A stretch of 64,000 nt of DNA. Source: an uncultured Clostridia bacterium (GTDB taxonomy: Bacteria; Bacillota; Clostridia; Oscillospirales; Ruminococcaceae). The notes under the pieces were generated by a model. It worked only from the letters and a program-made list of their open reading frames with translations, had not been told where the DNA came from and searched no databases. A program made the position numbers and the translations under genes. The stretch covers positions 1 through 64,000 of the forward strand of contig CANQXS010000009.1 of NCBI GenBank assembly GCA_947627875.1, given 5' to 3'. Below are positions 1-9,400 of this stretch, in pieces (within the stretch, counting starts at the first letter, position 1; each line of letters starts with the position of its first letter).

Positions 1-81
1 AACCTGTTGACCTAAATCCAAGTGTGCTATGCAGATGCACTTAAAACTTTCTGCAAATCTTATTATACGAGGAGAATATTT

Positions 82-1005
82 ATGAAGAAAAAAATCATTG
101 CCATAGCGCTGGCGGCGGCTCTTGCCGTTACCGCGGGAATAAGCGCCGTTGCGGCAAATGCGGGCGGGCTTGAAAAGCTCGGAGAATTTTTTGACAGAAC
201 AAGGGAAGCAATCGATACGCCCGAGGAGTTTCCGACTGTAGACGTAACGGCAGTCGGCGCAGATGAGACGGTCAGCGCCGAGCCCGACGTTTCAGAGCCC
301 CTCAAGCCCGGCGAAGCAAGGCTTACGAGCGCTTTTACAACGAATCACGGCTTCTACGGAACTATCGAGTGGAATCTCGAAGGAATGGGGCTTCCCGACA
401 GCCTGCCCGAGGACGCTCTTGAAAACCACGGCTACAACGTCGGCGCGGTCAGTCTCTATAGAGAGGTCGATGGCGAAAGGCAGAGGTGCGTATTCGGAGG
501 ACAAATCGGCACGACCCGCAACGGAGACATCATCGAGATAGTCATTGACGCAAACGGGGTTGAAAAAAGTCTTGAGGGCAATCTGATTATAGAGATCGAC
601 AGCCTCGATTATACGGCATACGAGGGCGACGACAAGGTGGCGGTGCCGTTGTATGAGGGTAAGGCTGAAATCGAGGTAAATGCAGACGACTATCCCAAGC
701 TCGAATCCCGCTACTCGGTAAATAAGCCTCTCGGCGAGGACGGCAAGGCGCTTACGCTTGAGCTTTGTCCGAGCGGAATCGAAATCAGAAACGAAGACGG
801 CGAGTGCTCCGGCATAGACCTTCTTGAAAGCGTCATTGAGCTGAGGATGAACGACGGCACTACTGTCCGCGGTCGTATACGCGACTATTCGACTCACGAA
901 CTCATTTTCGCCTTCGGCACAAGCAACTATGTCGGCTTCGCAACTCCGCTCGATGTTGATTCGGTCGAAAGCGTTTCCGTAGACGGCGTTGAGTTTACCT
1001 TCTGA
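82..1005 (+). CDS. Secreted hypothetical protein, possibly DUF4179-like C-terminus
   Basis: The protein has 307 residues. An N-terminal signal or anchor (two-lysine start, then an Ala-rich hydrophobic stretch to about residue 25) precedes a linker rich in Glu, Val and Thr and a beta-rich domain from about residue 75 to the end. Translation is set at ATG 82 because GAGGAG lies just upstream at 69-74; an in-frame ATG at 22 has no ribosome site and would bury the signal peptide. The closing segment, of the type DVDSVESVSVDGVEF, resembles the end of DUF4179-type proteins that accompany ECF sigma factors in Firmicutes; this is a family impression, not a proven match. A sigma factor gene starts 105 bases downstream but beyond a terminator. 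Function unknown. Confidence 0.6.
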   Translation: MKKKIIAIALAAALAVTAGISAVAANAGGLEKLGEFFDRTREAIDTPEEFPTVDVTAVGADETVSAEPDVSEPLKPGEARLTSAFTTNHGFYGTIEWNLEGMGLPDSLPEDALENHGYNVGAVSLYREVDGERQRCVFGGQIGTTRNGDIIEIVIDANGVEKSLEGNLIIEIDSLDYTAYEGDDKVAVPLYEGKAEIEVNADDYPKLESRYSVNKPLGEDGKALTLELCPSGIEIRNEDGECSGIDLLESVIELRMNDGTTVRGRIRDYSTHELIFAFGTSNYVGFATPLDVDSVESVSVDGVEFTF

Positions 1006-1020
1006 TAATTAAAAAACGAA

Positions 1021-1050
1021 AATCCGTCCTTTTGGGCGGATTTTTTGTTT
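1021..1050 (+). terminator. Rho-independent terminator
   Basis: A 9-bp stem (1021-1029 with 1034-1042, one G-U pair) has a TTTT loop and runs into a T-rich tail. It closes the 82-1005 gene. It is almost the same sequence as the terminator at 2957-2986. Confidence 0.85.
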
Positions 1051-1110
1051 TCCGCGCAACTCTTTTGCCGAAAAACTCTACTTATCAAGTGAAGGAACGC
1101 GGAAAGGGGA

Positions 1111-1671
1111 ATGACTTTGGAAGACGAAAAAATTGTCGGGCTTTTTCTTGCGCGCAATGAGCTCGCGCTTTCGGCTGCTGAGCAAAAATACGGGAAGCTT
1201 TTAATGAGCGTCTCGCGGAAGGTACTTGGCTCTGAGGAGGATGCCGCCGAATGTCTTAACGACGCGCTCTTTGCCCTCTGGAGCCGTATTCCCCCCGAAA
1301 GCCCCCGCGACCTTCGGGCGTATGCCTGCAAAATTATCAGGAACATTTCGTTCGACCGCTTAAAACGCAGTCTGGCGCAAAAGCGCTCCAAAGCTTCCGA
1401 AGCGCAGCTTGATGAGCTCGAAGCCTCGCTTTCGGACGTAAGCGCGCAGGAGGAATTCGACAGAGCCGAGTTTTCTATTCTGCTCGACGGCTTTTTGAGG
1501 CAGCTTCGCCCCGAATCGAGGGTGGTGTTTTTAAAGCGCTATTTCTTCCTTGATTCCGAGCCCCAGATAGCCGCAGACCTCGGAATGTCGCTTTCAAAGG
1601 TGAAATCTCTGCTTCACCGCGCACGCTCAAAATTCAGAGAAACCGTTTACAGGGAGGAGACCGAAAAGTGA
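1111..1671 (+). CDS. ECF-type RNA polymerase sigma factor
   Basis: The protein has 186 residues (184 if the alternative start is used) and is a sigma-70 family extracytoplasmic-function factor. Region 2 lies around residues 10-80, including the DAAECLNDALFALW stretch and an RAYACKIIRNISFDRLKR segment. Region 4 lies around residues 125-180, ending in a helix-turn-helix (DSEPQIAADLGMSLSKVKS). The start is uncertain: ATG 1111 abuts the purine-rich ribosome site 1101-1110, whereas in-frame TTG 1117 would have normal spacing. The stop overlaps the next gene in a GTGA junction, so the two are translationally coupled. By analogy with other ECF pairs, the downstream membrane protein is the likely anti-sigma factor. 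Confidence 0.88.
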   Translation: MTLEDEKIVGLFLARNELALSAAEQKYGKLLMSVSRKVLGSEEDAAECLNDALFALWSRIPPESPRDLRAYACKIIRNISFDRLKRSLAQKRSKASEAQLDELEASLSDVSAQEEFDRAEFSILLDGFLRQLRPESRVVFLKRYFFLDSEPQIAADLGMSLSKVKSLLHRARSKFRETVYREETEK

Positions 1672-2942
1672 AGGATCATCGCAGGCTTGAAGAAATCGGA
1701 AACGTCGACGAGGCGTTTATAAAAGAAGTGTTTGATTATACCGAAAAATCGAAAAGGAGATATATTATGTCGAATACGTTTATACTTAAGACCGCGGCGA
1801 TAGCCGCCTGCGCGGCAGTTGTTATCGGAGCGGGCGCGGCGGCGTTGTCGAGAAAAGAGCTGCCCGTAAAGAAAGAGGACGCAGGACCGGCAATCACCTC
1901 TGCTCTGACCGAGGCTCCCGTTGCCGCGGAGCCGGAACCCGTAAGGGAGCCCTTGCAGGAAGTCCTGCCCGCTCCCGCAGTGACCGAAGAGGAAGAGCCG
2001 GCTCCCGCTCCTGCCGAGCCCGAAGCGCCGGTCGAGAGCGAGCCCGTAAAGGAGCCCGAAACTGTCATTGAAGAAAAGCCCGAAGAAAAGCCGGAGCCCT
2101 CCGAGAGCTCAAAAACCGAGGAAAAGCCGAACGAGAGCGATGTAGTCGTCGTCGAGCGCTCATATAACGAGCGGATAGCCGACGGCGAGGACGTAAGCAT
2201 CGAGACCTATATCGGAATACCCTACCGCATCAGCTCGGAAAAATACTCGGTAGTCGGCGACTTCACCTATACTCTTCGGAGCGTCGGCATCAGCGACGGC
2301 CTGCCCGAGGGCATCACAATGGACGACCTCGAAGTCAGCGTCGGCCCGGTCATGGAATACGGCGAAGACGGCGCAAAAACCTACAGCACCGAGGACGGCA
2401 AAAGAGCTCTTGACATCAGCGAATTTTTGGACGAAAACGGCGTTTACACCGGCCCCGGGAACGGCTATAAATGGGTCTTCCTGACGCTCGATGTTACCAA
2501 CAATTCCGACCAAGAGGTCATCAAGTTCATCAACACATTAAGGCTTGCCGGCGGCGAATGCAGGACCTACAGTCTCAGCCTGCCCGGCATAAACGGCGAA
2601 TCGGTCGACGCCGATTTCAGGGAATACGAATATTTCCAGGAGCTTTGCTATCACAACGCAAGATACTTCGATTATGACAGCTGCTATGAAATGACCTTTG
2701 CGAATGTCAGCGACGAAAGGCGCGCCGAGATCGAAAAAAAGGCGATCGAAAGATACGGCAGCGTTGAAAATTACCTCCGCGAAAAGTTCGCCGGCATGAC
2801 CTGCTTCGACGCGGGAGAGACAAAAACCGTCACCGTCGGATTCCCGGTCAACACCTATTTCGTCTACGGCGACCTGTTTTTGGAGCTCAACCCGAGCGGC
2901 GTGCTGAATCCCGAGGTGATCGAATATATCCCGCTCAAATAA
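1668..2942 (+). CDS. Membrane protein, probable anti-sigma partner of the ECF factor
   Basis: The protein has 424 residues and starts at GTG 1668 inside the stop of the sigma factor gene. Residues 1-35 are charged and should be cytoplasmic; one hydrophobic helix spans about 38-60; a Pro/Glu-rich stalk follows at about 70-165; then comes a 260-residue extracellular domain with no motif I recognise. A short cytoplasmic head, one membrane helix and an outside domain, translationally coupled to a sigma gene, is the usual plan of an anti-sigma or sensing protein, so the role is inferred from context. No zinc anti-sigma signature (HxxxCxxC) is present. The outer domain has the phrase [13 protein letters not shown], and the 82-1005 protein has a similar GLPDSLPEDALE, so the two may be distant paralogues. 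Confidence 0.6.
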   Translation: MKDHRRLEEIGNVDEAFIKEVFDYTEKSKRRYIMSNTFILKTAAIAACAAVVIGAGAAALSRKELPVKKEDAGPAITSALTEAPVAAEPEPVREPLQEVLPAPAVTEEEEPAPAPAEPEAPVESEPVKEPETVIEEKPEEKPEPSESSKTEEKPNESDVVVVERSYNERIADGEDVSIETYIGIPYRISSEKYSVVGDFTYTLRSVGISDGLPEGITMDDLEVSVGPVMEYGEDGAKTYSTEDGKRALDISEFLDENGVYTGPGNGYKWVFLTLDVTNNSDQEVIKFINTLRLAGGECRTYSLSLPGINGESVDADFREYEYFQELCYHNARYFDYDSCYEMTFANVSDERRAEIEKKAIERYGSVENYLREKFAGMTCFDAGETKTVTVGFPVNTYFVYGDLFLELNPSGVLNPEVIEYIPLK

Positions 2943-2956
2943 TATATTTTCCTCAA

Positions 2957-2986
2957 AAATCCGCTCTTTTGGGCGGATTTTTTGTA
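2957..2986 (+). terminator. Rho-independent terminator
   Basis: A 10-bp stem (2957-2966 with 2971-2980, one G-U pair), TTTT loop and T-rich tail close the sigma/anti-sigma pair. The tail runs almost directly into the -35 box of the next promoter. Confidence 0.85.
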
Positions 2987-2987
2987 T

Positions 2988-3016
2988 TTGACAACTCGGC
3001 GGAAATGTACTATACT
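2988..3016 (+). promoter_or_regulatory. Sigma-A promoter of glutamine synthetase
   Basis: TTGACA (2988-2993), a 17-base spacer and TATACT (3011-3016). The start codon is 37 bases downstream. No inverted repeat of the GlnR type was recognised. Confidence 0.85.
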
Positions 3017-3052
3017 CTTTGTATCACTTTTTATACATACCGGAGGATGAGT

Positions 3053-5140
3053 ATGTCAAATATAATTACCGAAACATTCGGAAGCGCGGTCTTTAACGAC
3101 GGCGTTATGCGCGAGCGCCTGCCCGTCGACGCCTATAATGCAGTAAAAAAGACCATCGAGACGGGCAGACCGCTCGATCTCGGCGTTGCAAACAAGGTCG
3201 CGGCGGCGATGCGCGACTGGGCGCTCGAAAACGGCGCAACCCATTACACCCATTGGTTCCAGCCCCTTACCGGGATCACCGCCGAGAAGCACGACAGCTT
3301 TCTTGCCGGCAGCAAGGACGGCGCCCCGATAACCGAGTTCAAGGGCAAGGAGCTCATCAAGGGCGAGACCGACGGCTCGAGCTTTCCCTCGGGCGGCTTG
3401 AGAGCAACCTTTGAAGCCCGCGGCTATACCGCCTGGGACCCTACCTCTTACGCATTCATCAAGGAAAACACCCTCTGCATTCCGACTGCGTTCTGCTCTT
3501 ACGGCGGCGACGCGTTAGACACCAAGACCCCGCTCCTTCGCTCTATGGAGGCACTCAACCGCTCGGCTGTCAAGATCCTTAAGCTCTTCGGCTGCGAGAC
3601 AAAGGGGGTTATCTCTACCTGCGGACCAGAGCAGGAGTATTTCCTCATCGACCGCGATATGTATGCTCGCCGCAAGGACCTCATATATACCGGCAGGACC
3701 CTTTACGGCGCGAAGCCCCCGAAGGGTCAGGAGCTCGACGACCACTACTACGGAATGATACGCCAGAGAGTAAAGGCGTTTATGCGCGACCTCGACGTTG
3801 AGCTCTGGCGCCTCGGCGTTACGGTAAAAACCGAGCACAACGAAGTCGCCCCCGCTCAGCACGAGCTTGCGCCGATATATTCGAGCGCAAATATCGCCTC
3901 TGACCACAACCAGCTCACTATGGAGCTTTTAAGAAAGGTCGCCCACCGCCACGGCTTCAAGGCGATACTCCACGAAAAGCCCTTCGAGGGGATAAACGGC
4001 AGCGGCAAGCACGACAACTGGTCGATAGCGACTGCCGAGGGCGCAAACCTCTTCGAGCCGGGCAAGACCCCCCGCGAAAACGCGCAGTTTCTTATGTTCC
4101 TCTGCGCGGTCATCAAGGGCGTGAACGAATATCAGGACCTTCTGAGGATATCCGTAGCCTCGGCGGGCAACGACCACCGCCTCGGCGCAAACGAAGCTCC
4201 GCCCGCCATCATCTCGATGTTTCTGGGCGACGAATTGAGCGATATTCTCGATTCGATAGTCGAGGGCAGCGAATACAAGGGCAAAAAGCGCCTCGATATG
4301 GAGATAGGCGTCGACGTTCTGCCCCACTTCCCGCGCGACACCACCGACCGCAACCGCACCTCGCCCTTCGCCTTTACCGGCAACAAGTTTGAATTCCGCA
4401 GCCCGGGTTCGAGCCAGTCTATAGCCTTCCCGACTACGATACTAAACACCGTTTTGGCAGACGAGCTCGACCGCTTCTATGACGAGCTCTCGGGCGCAGA
4501 AAACTTCAACGAAGCGCTGGACGAGCTTATCCGCCGGACAATCACCGAAAACAGGGCTATCCTCTTCAACGGCGACGGCTACAGCCCCGAATGGGTCAAA
4601 GAAGCCGAGCGCAGAGGGCTCCACAATCTAAGGACCACCCCCGACGCGCTCCCTCATCTTTTGGACACCGAAAACGTCGCGCTGTTTGAGCGCCAGGGAG
4701 TGTTCTCAAAAGCCGAGCTCGAATCGCGCTACCATATCTTCCTCGAAAACTACTGCAAGATTATCCGAATCGAAGCCTTAACGATGATAGAAATGGCTAA
4801 GAAAGACATTCTGCCCGCGGTTTCTACTTACGTCAGAAAGATGTCTGAGGTCGTCTCCTGCGCCCGCAGCATCGCCGACGTCGAGTGCGGCTTCGAGGTC
4901 GATATGATAAAGCGCCTGACCTCGCTTTCGACCGATATGTATAAGAAGATGCAGGAGCTCGAACGGCTCAGCGCAGAATGCGGCGCAAGCGCAACCCAGG
5001 AGGAAGCCGACCGCTTTCGCGATGTTATAATTCCCGCGATGGGAGAGCTTAGAGCAGTAGCCGACGAAATAGAGACCCTCGTCGGGGAAAAATATTGGCC
5101 CTATCCCACCTACGGCAGAATGCTGTTCGCGGTCGAATAA
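3053..5140 (+). CDS. glnN: Glutamine synthetase type III
   Basis: ATP-dependent condensation of glutamate and ammonium to glutamine in the cytoplasm, the entry point for nitrogen. The protein has 695 residues, the usual size of the large type III enzymes (about 700) rather than type I (about 450). Recognisable active-site blocks are [10 protein letters not shown], the [15 protein letters not shown] metal and substrate block, [32 protein letters not shown] and the [18 protein letters not shown] block. The C-terminus has the usual helical extension and ends near [14 protein letters not shown] 3053 is preferred over ATG 3047, which overlaps the GGAGGA ribosome site (3042-3047). It is a single-gene unit with its own strong promoter and terminator. 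Confidence 0.96.
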   Translation: MSNIITETFGSAVFNDGVMRERLPVDAYNAVKKTIETGRPLDLGVANKVAAAMRDWALENGATHYTHWFQPLTGITAEKHDSFLAGSKDGAPITEFKGKELIKGETDGSSFPSGGLRATFEARGYTAWDPTSYAFIKENTLCIPTAFCSYGGDALDTKTPLLRSMEALNRSAVKILKLFGCETKGVISTCGPEQEYFLIDRDMYARRKDLIYTGRTLYGAKPPKGQELDDHYYGMIRQRVKAFMRDLDVELWRLGVTVKTEHNEVAPAQHELAPIYSSANIASDHNQLTMELLRKVAHRHGFKAILHEKPFEGINGSGKHDNWSIATAEGANLFEPGKTPRENAQFLMFLCAVIKGVNEYQDLLRISVASAGNDHRLGANEAPPAIISMFLGDELSDILDSIVEGSEYKGKKRLDMEIGVDVLPHFPRDTTDRNRTSPFAFTGNKFEFRSPGSSQSIAFPTTILNTVLADELDRFYDELSGAENFNEALDELIRRTITENRAILFNGDGYSPEWVKEAERRGLHNLRTTPDALPHLLDTENVALFERQGVFSKAELESRYHIFLENYCKIIRIEALTMIEMAKKDILPAVSTYVRKMSEVVSCARSIADVECGFEVDMIKRLTSLSTDMYKKMQELERLSAECGASATQEEADRFRDVIIPAMGELRAVADEIETLVGEKYWPYPTYGRMLFAVE

Positions 5141-5146
5141 ATATTC

Positions 5147-5173
5147 AGCCTCACTGCAAAGTGAGGCTTTTTT
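5147..5173 (+). terminator. Rho-independent terminator
   Basis: Perfect 8-bp stem (AGCCTCAC 5147-5154 with 5161-5168), 6-base loop, then a T run. It closes glnN 6 bases after its stop. Confidence 0.85.
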
Positions 5174-5209
5174 ATGCGAAAACTTAATAATTTCTTAATA
5201 ATTTTCGGC

Positions 5210-5238
5210 TTTATGCTTAATAAAATACATGATATAAT
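5210..5238 (+). promoter_or_regulatory. Probable promoter of murT-gatD
   Basis: A consensus TATAAT at 5233-5238 sits 27 bases before the murT start. The -35 is poor (TTTATG at 5210-5215, 17-base spacer), in an AT-rich stretch. Confidence 0.55.
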
Positions 5239-5265
5239 CGGTAAAAACTGTAAGGAAGTGTGTTT

Positions 5266-6640
5266 ATGCAAAATTTAAGACTGATTTTTGCCGTGGCGGT
5301 ATGCAGGCTGTCGCGGCTCGTTCTGCGGCTGTTCAACCGCGGAGGAACGACTCTGCCCGGGGTGCTGGCGCTTAAAATCTGCCCCGACGTTATTTCGAGG
5401 CTCTCTTCGGGGCTCGAGACCGTCGCTGTGAGCGGTACCAACGGCAAGACGACGGTAACGCATATGCTCGAAAAAGCCGCAAAAACCGCCGGGGGGGGGT
5501 ACGGTTGTCTGCAACCGTTCCGGCGCGAATTTAGCCTCGGGAATAGCCGCAGAGCTCTGCTTTAGCGCTGCTTTCGGAAAGAAGCGCCCGAAATACGCGG
5601 TGATCGAGGTCGACGAGCTTGCGGCGAAGAAGGTTTTGGCGATGCTTAAGCCGCACGCGGTGGTAATAACCAATCTCTTTCGCGACCAGCTCGACCGCTA
5701 TGCCGAGGTGAGCGCGGCGGCGGCATATCTTCGCGAGGGGATAGCCGCCGTTCCCGAGGCGGTTTTATGCCTCAACGCCGACGACAGCCTTCTTTTCGGT
5801 CTCGCCGACGGGCTTAAGAACCGGAAGGTTTATTACGGCTTTTCCGAGGGTGCTTCGCGCAAATCAGAACCTAAAATCGGCGAGGAGGGGACTCGCTGCC
5901 CGCGCTGCGGGGCGGGGCTGAAATTTTCCTGCTCGTCCTACGGTCACTTAGGGCATTGGAGCTGCCCCGAATGCGGGCTTTCGCGCCCGAGCGCGGATAT
6001 TTCGGTCGAATCGTTTCATGAGGGCGAAGACGGCAGCGACTGCGTTTTTGACATCTTCGGCAAAAGGCGGCTCGCCCGAGTTTCCGCTCCCGCCGACTAC
6101 AACGTATATAACGCCGCGGCGGCGCTTTCGGGAGCGATAGCCGCGGGCTACGGCGAAGATGCCGCGCTCGGGGCGCTGAGCAGCTTCTGGCAGGGCTTCG
6201 GAAGAATGGAGCGCTTCGGCTTGGGCGGCGGGGCGGTGATGATACTGATAAAGAACCCCGCGTGCTTCGACAGGGCGGCGGAATACATATTAAAGCGGCA
6301 GGGCGATTTTGACCTTTTTATCTGCCTTAACGACTTCGACGCCGACGGCTGCGACGTCTCCTGGATCTGGGACGCCGAGTTCGAGCGGCTCTGCGAAGCG
6401 GGCGAAAGGCTCAAAAGCGTCACCGCCTCGGGGAGCAGGTCGCGCGAGCTCGTAACAAGGCTTGAATACGCTGGAATCCCGAGGGAGAAAATCGCGGTCG
6501 AAAGCAGCGCGCGAAGGCTCGTAAAGGCGATTTCGCGCTTGCAAAGACCGACGTATATCCTGCCGACCTATACCGCGATGCTCGAACTCAGGCGTATTCT
6601 TGCCGAAAAGACCCGCCGCAGCGGCTTTTGGGAGGGCTGA
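5266..6640 (+). CDS. murT: Lipid II isoglutaminyl synthase, Mur ligase-like subunit MurT, frame broken at a G9 run
   Basis: MurT with GatD amidates the alpha-carboxyl of D-glutamate in lipid II. The N-terminal part (5266-5499) has the hydrophobic start, the GGTTLPG motif and the Mur ligase ATP loop SGTNGKTT. The frame then runs through nine G (5491-5499) and stops at 5565. Dropping one G restores a continuous MurT sequence (TVVCNRSGANLASGIAAEL, then the EVDE block), which reads open to 6640. The second part contains the Cys4 zinc ribbon of MurT (CPRCG, later CPECG) and the C-terminal DUF1727-type region. ATG 5266 follows AAGGAAG at 5252-5258. As printed, the sequence makes only a 99-residue fragment. 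The rest shows no decay, so a sequencing error, slippage or phase variation is likelier than an old pseudogene. Confidence 0.88.
5491..5499 (+). repeat. Homopolymer of nine G inside murT
   Basis: It lies at the exact point where the MurT reading frame changes. Eight G would keep the gene in one frame. Such tracts are prone to replication slippage and to base-calling error. Confidence 0.95.
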
Positions 6641-6641
6641 G

Positions 6642-7298
6642 ATGGAGCTCAAGGTTTGCCATCTTTACCCCGAGCTTCTGAATCTCTACGGCGACACCGG
6701 CAACATCGCGGCGCTGAGGTTTATCGGCGGGAAAATGGGCTTCAGAGTAAGCGTCGAGCGAATGACCCTTGGCGACAGGCGGAGCTTCGGCGGGTATGAT
6801 ATCATATTCATCGGCGGCGGGCAGGACAGCGAGCAAAGGCTCATCGCGCCCGAAATAAAGGCTTTTCGCGGAGCAGAGCTCAGAGCCGCGGTCAGCGACG
6901 GCGTGACCGTTTTGGGGATATGCGGCGGGTATCAGCTACTCGGGCATTACTACGAGACCCTCGGCGGCGAAAAGCTGGAATTTTCGGGAGCGGTCGATTT
7001 TTACAGCAAAGCTTTCCCGAAAAGAGCTGTCGGGACGCTGAGATTCAAGTGCCTTCCCGAGAGCGGCGGCGCCGAGGTAACGGGCTTCGAGAACCATTCG
7101 GGCAGAACCTTTTTGGGCGAGGGGATATCCCCGCTGGGGACCGTCGTTGAAGGAGTCGGGAACAACGGTTGCGGAGGCGAGGGCGTGCGATTTTTAAACG
7201 CCTTCGGGACCTACAGCCACGGACCGCTCCTGCCGAACAACCCCGATTTCTGCCGGACAGTGCTTATGACGGCGCTGAAGAGAAAAGGGCTGCATTAA
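6642..7298 (+). CDS. gatD: Lipid II isoglutaminyl synthase, glutamine amidotransferase subunit GatD
   Basis: Class I glutamine amidotransferase-like protein of 218 residues that supplies ammonia to MurT. The nucleophile elbow GICGGYQLLG places the catalytic cysteine at about residue 94, and the histidine of SHGPLLPNN is at about 193; both fit the Staphylococcus aureus GatD positions (C94, H189). An FENHSGRT block lies between them. ATG 6642 is chosen because GGAGGG (6631-6636) precedes it and it follows the murT stop by one base. The short gap indicates one operon and coupled translation. The gene itself is intact, which argues that the pathway is still in use despite the murT frame break. 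Confidence 0.93.
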   Translation: MELKVCHLYPELLNLYGDTGNIAALRFIGGKMGFRVSVERMTLGDRRSFGGYDIIFIGGGQDSEQRLIAPEIKAFRGAELRAAVSDGVTVLGICGGYQLLGHYYETLGGEKLEFSGAVDFYSKAFPKRAVGTLRFKCLPESGGAEVTGFENHSGRTFLGEGISPLGTVVEGVGNNGCGGEGVRFLNAFGTYSHGPLLPNNPDFCRTVLMTALKRKGLH

Positions 7299-7312
7299 AT
7301 TTGCAATACCGC

Positions 7313-7341
7313 TTGCAACCTGCGAATATTTGTGGTAAAAT
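7313..7341 (+). promoter_or_regulatory. Sigma-A promoter of the lipoprotein/two-component operon
   Basis: TTGCAA (7313-7318), 17-base spacer, TAAAAT (7336-7341). The last base of the -10 is the first base of a terminator hairpin (7341-7375). Confidence 0.7.
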
Positions 7342-7375
7342 GAGATAAGGCAGTTTATGCCCTGTCTCATTTTTT
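7341..7375 (+). terminator. Terminator of murT-gatD, overlapping the next promoter
   Basis: A 12-bp stem with one mismatch and one G-U pair (7341-7352 with 7358-7369), 5-base loop, then six T. A transcript begun at the overlapping promoter should start near 7348, lacks most of the 5' arm, and so should not terminate here. Confidence 0.75.
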
Positions 7376-7388
7376 CGGAGGTGATCGT

Positions 7389-8669
7389 TTGAAAAGGCTG
7401 GTTTTGGTCCTTCTCTGCATAATGCTTACCGGCTGTCAGGCGATAACCTTTTCGGTGGACGGGCTTCTGAGCGCGCCCAAGGTCGCCGACGAGCAGTCGG
7501 CTATATATGAGGCGCTTTTCGAGAGCGCAGGCAGGGGAATAACCCTTGAATACCCCCGCAGCGGCGACTACCGTTCGGCGTTCGTTTTATACGACATCGA
7601 CGGCGACCGCGAGGAGGAGACCCTTGCGTTCTACTCGGTCAATTCGGTGAGCGAATCAAACGTAAAGATATCGGTGCTCGACAGCGGCGAGGACGGGCGC
7701 TGGCGCTCGACCTACGAGGTCGCGGGGGCGGGCAGCTCGGTCGATAAGATAATGTTTTCGGGGCGCGATCTTATAGTCGGTTATTCCTCGCAGGATTACG
7801 AAGACAACGCGGTAAGGATATACCGCTATTCCGAGGGAATGCTCGAGCCGATTTATGAAGACACATATTCTGTCCTCGAAAAAGCCGACCTCGACGGCTG
7901 CGGGACCGAGGAGACCCTCGTTGTAAAGCGCAGCGGCGGCGGAATAGCCGTCGACCTGCTCAAGCCCTCCGAATCCGAGGTATACAGCCATTATTTCACC
8001 GAAATTCCCCTCGGCGCGGGAACGATAGCGGGCTTCGGCTTCTCAGAGCTCAACGGCGTTAAGGCGCTTTATCTCGACTTTGCGCTCGAATCCTACGGAA
8101 TACTCACCGAGATAATCTATCTCGACGACGGGATCGTCGCGGCGATGTCGCAGAGCGGGCTTTTGTATCAGACTCAGCGCCCGACCGGCTACCTCTCACG
8201 CGATTACGACGGCGACGGGCTTATAGAGATTCCGCTGCCGCAGCCCTTTACGGGCTATGAGCTGTCGCCCTTCGGAGAAGCTGAATATATGACGGTCTTC
8301 TGCTCGTTTGACCCCGAGCAGATGCTCCTTGTCCCGAAGTCCAACGCATATCTCAGCCTCGGAGAGAGCTACTGCTTCAATATCCCCAACCGCTGGATGA
8401 ATATGGTAACCGTGGCGCGCGACGCTTCTACCGGCGAAACGACCTTCTATAAATACGACCCCTCGCTGGGCGGCGCCGAAAATATGACCCCGCTCATAAG
8501 CTTTGCTTCTGCCGAGAGCTCTGCGGCGTCGGCATACGAGTCGGCGGGGTATACTAAAATTGCGGAAACCGATTTCCGCACCTATTACGTTAATATTATT
8601 GCCGGTTCGGACGAGCCGATGGTTTTAACGATGGACGAAATAAGGGATAATTTCCATATAATCGAATGA
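7389..8669 (+). CDS. Lipoprotein of unknown function with DxDGD motifs
   Basis: The protein has 426 residues with a lipoprotein signal (MKRLVLVLLCIMLTGC, lipidated Cys at residue 16). The start is TTG at 7389, set by GGAGGTGATC immediately upstream; no ATG lies near. Three Asp-rich turns of the kind DIDGDREEE, DLDGCGTEE and DYDGDGLIE recur along the chain. They resemble calcium-binding FG-GAP/VCBS blade motifs, so a beta-propeller-like outer-surface domain is possible. It is the first gene of a tight operon: 17 bases to the response regulator, then kinase, YqhQ and PrmC. Its place beside a two-component system suggests it senses or serves the envelope, but this is inference. Confidence 0.7.
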   Translation: MKRLVLVLLCIMLTGCQAITFSVDGLLSAPKVADEQSAIYEALFESAGRGITLEYPRSGDYRSAFVLYDIDGDREEETLAFYSVNSVSESNVKISVLDSGEDGRWRSTYEVAGAGSSVDKIMFSGRDLIVGYSSQDYEDNAVRIYRYSEGMLEPIYEDTYSVLEKADLDGCGTEETLVVKRSGGGIAVDLLKPSESEVYSHYFTEIPLGAGTIAGFGFSELNGVKALYLDFALESYGILTEIIYLDDGIVAAMSQSGLLYQTQRPTGYLSRDYDGDGLIEIPLPQPFTGYELSPFGEAEYMTVFCSFDPEQMLLVPKSNAYLSLGESYCFNIPNRWMNMVTVARDASTGETTFYKYDPSLGGAENMTPLISFASAESSAASAYESAGYTKIAETDFRTYYVNIIAGSDEPMVLTMDEIRDNFHIIE

Positions 8670-8686
8670 GACGGAGATGACAGAAT

Positions 8687-9394
8687 ATGAAAAGAATAAT
8701 TGTCTGCGAGGACGAGGCTTCGATAAGGGAATTCATTGTTTTGAATCTCAACAGGAGCGGCTACGAGGTCACCGATGTCGACTGCGGAGAAGCCGCGATA
8801 AAGGCTTTTGAAGACGCCGGCGGAGAGTTCGACGTCGCGCTGCTCGATATCATGATGCCCGGCATCGACGGCTTCGAGGTCTGCAAGAGGCTCAGGGAGA
8901 TGTCTGACAAAATAGGGATAATAATGCTCTCGGCGAAGTCGCAGGAGATGGACAAGGTCAGCTCGCTTATGATGGGCGCCGACGACTATATAACCAAGCC
9001 GTTCTCGGTGACCGAGCTTATAGCGCGGGTCGACGCGGTATGCCGCAGAGTAAGCCTTACCGCCGGCAGGCCTGCCGACCTCTCGGGAACGATAGAATCC
9101 GGACCGTTCGTTATCGACCTCAGAAGCCGAACTCTGCGCAAGAACGGCGAGCCCGTAGACCTTACTCAGGTCGAATATCAGATTATGGAGTATTTTCTCA
9201 AGAACCAGAACACCGCGCTCGACAGAATGAGCATTTTAAAGCATATCTGGGGCGAAAGCTATTACGGCGTCGAGAAGATAGTCGACGTAAATATAAGAAG
9301 AATAAGAATGAAGATTGAGGACGAGCCCTCCAGCCCGAAATATATCACCACGATCTGGGGATACGGCTATAAATGGTGCTCGCCCGAGGAGTAA
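8687..9394 (+). CDS. OmpR/PhoB-family response regulator
   Basis: The protein has 235 residues. The receiver domain (about 1-115) has the acidic pocket CEDE, phospho-acceptor D54 in LLDIMMPG and the conserved Lys of TKPF near 106. The winged-helix DNA-binding domain (about 135-230) has LTQVEYQIMEYFLKN and ends with TIWGYGYKW, typical of the OmpR/PhoB class. The histidine kinase follows after 6 bases and is almost certainly its partner. Confidence 0.94.
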   Translation: MKRIIVCEDEASIREFIVLNLNRSGYEVTDVDCGEAAIKAFEDAGGEFDVALLDIMMPGIDGFEVCKRLREMSDKIGIIMLSAKSQEMDKVSSLMMGADDYITKPFSVTELIARVDAVCRRVSLTAGRPADLSGTIESGPFVIDLRSRTLRKNGEPVDLTQVEYQIMEYFLKNQNTALDRMSILKHIWGESYYGVEKIVDVNIRRIRMKIEDEPSSPKYITTIWGYGYKWCSPEE

Positions 9395-9400
9395 CAACCG

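Noticed and set aside
1..81. TTGACC at 7-12 as promoter of the first gene
   Set aside because: No acceptable -10 lies at 16-18 bases, and the true upstream region is cut by the window edge.
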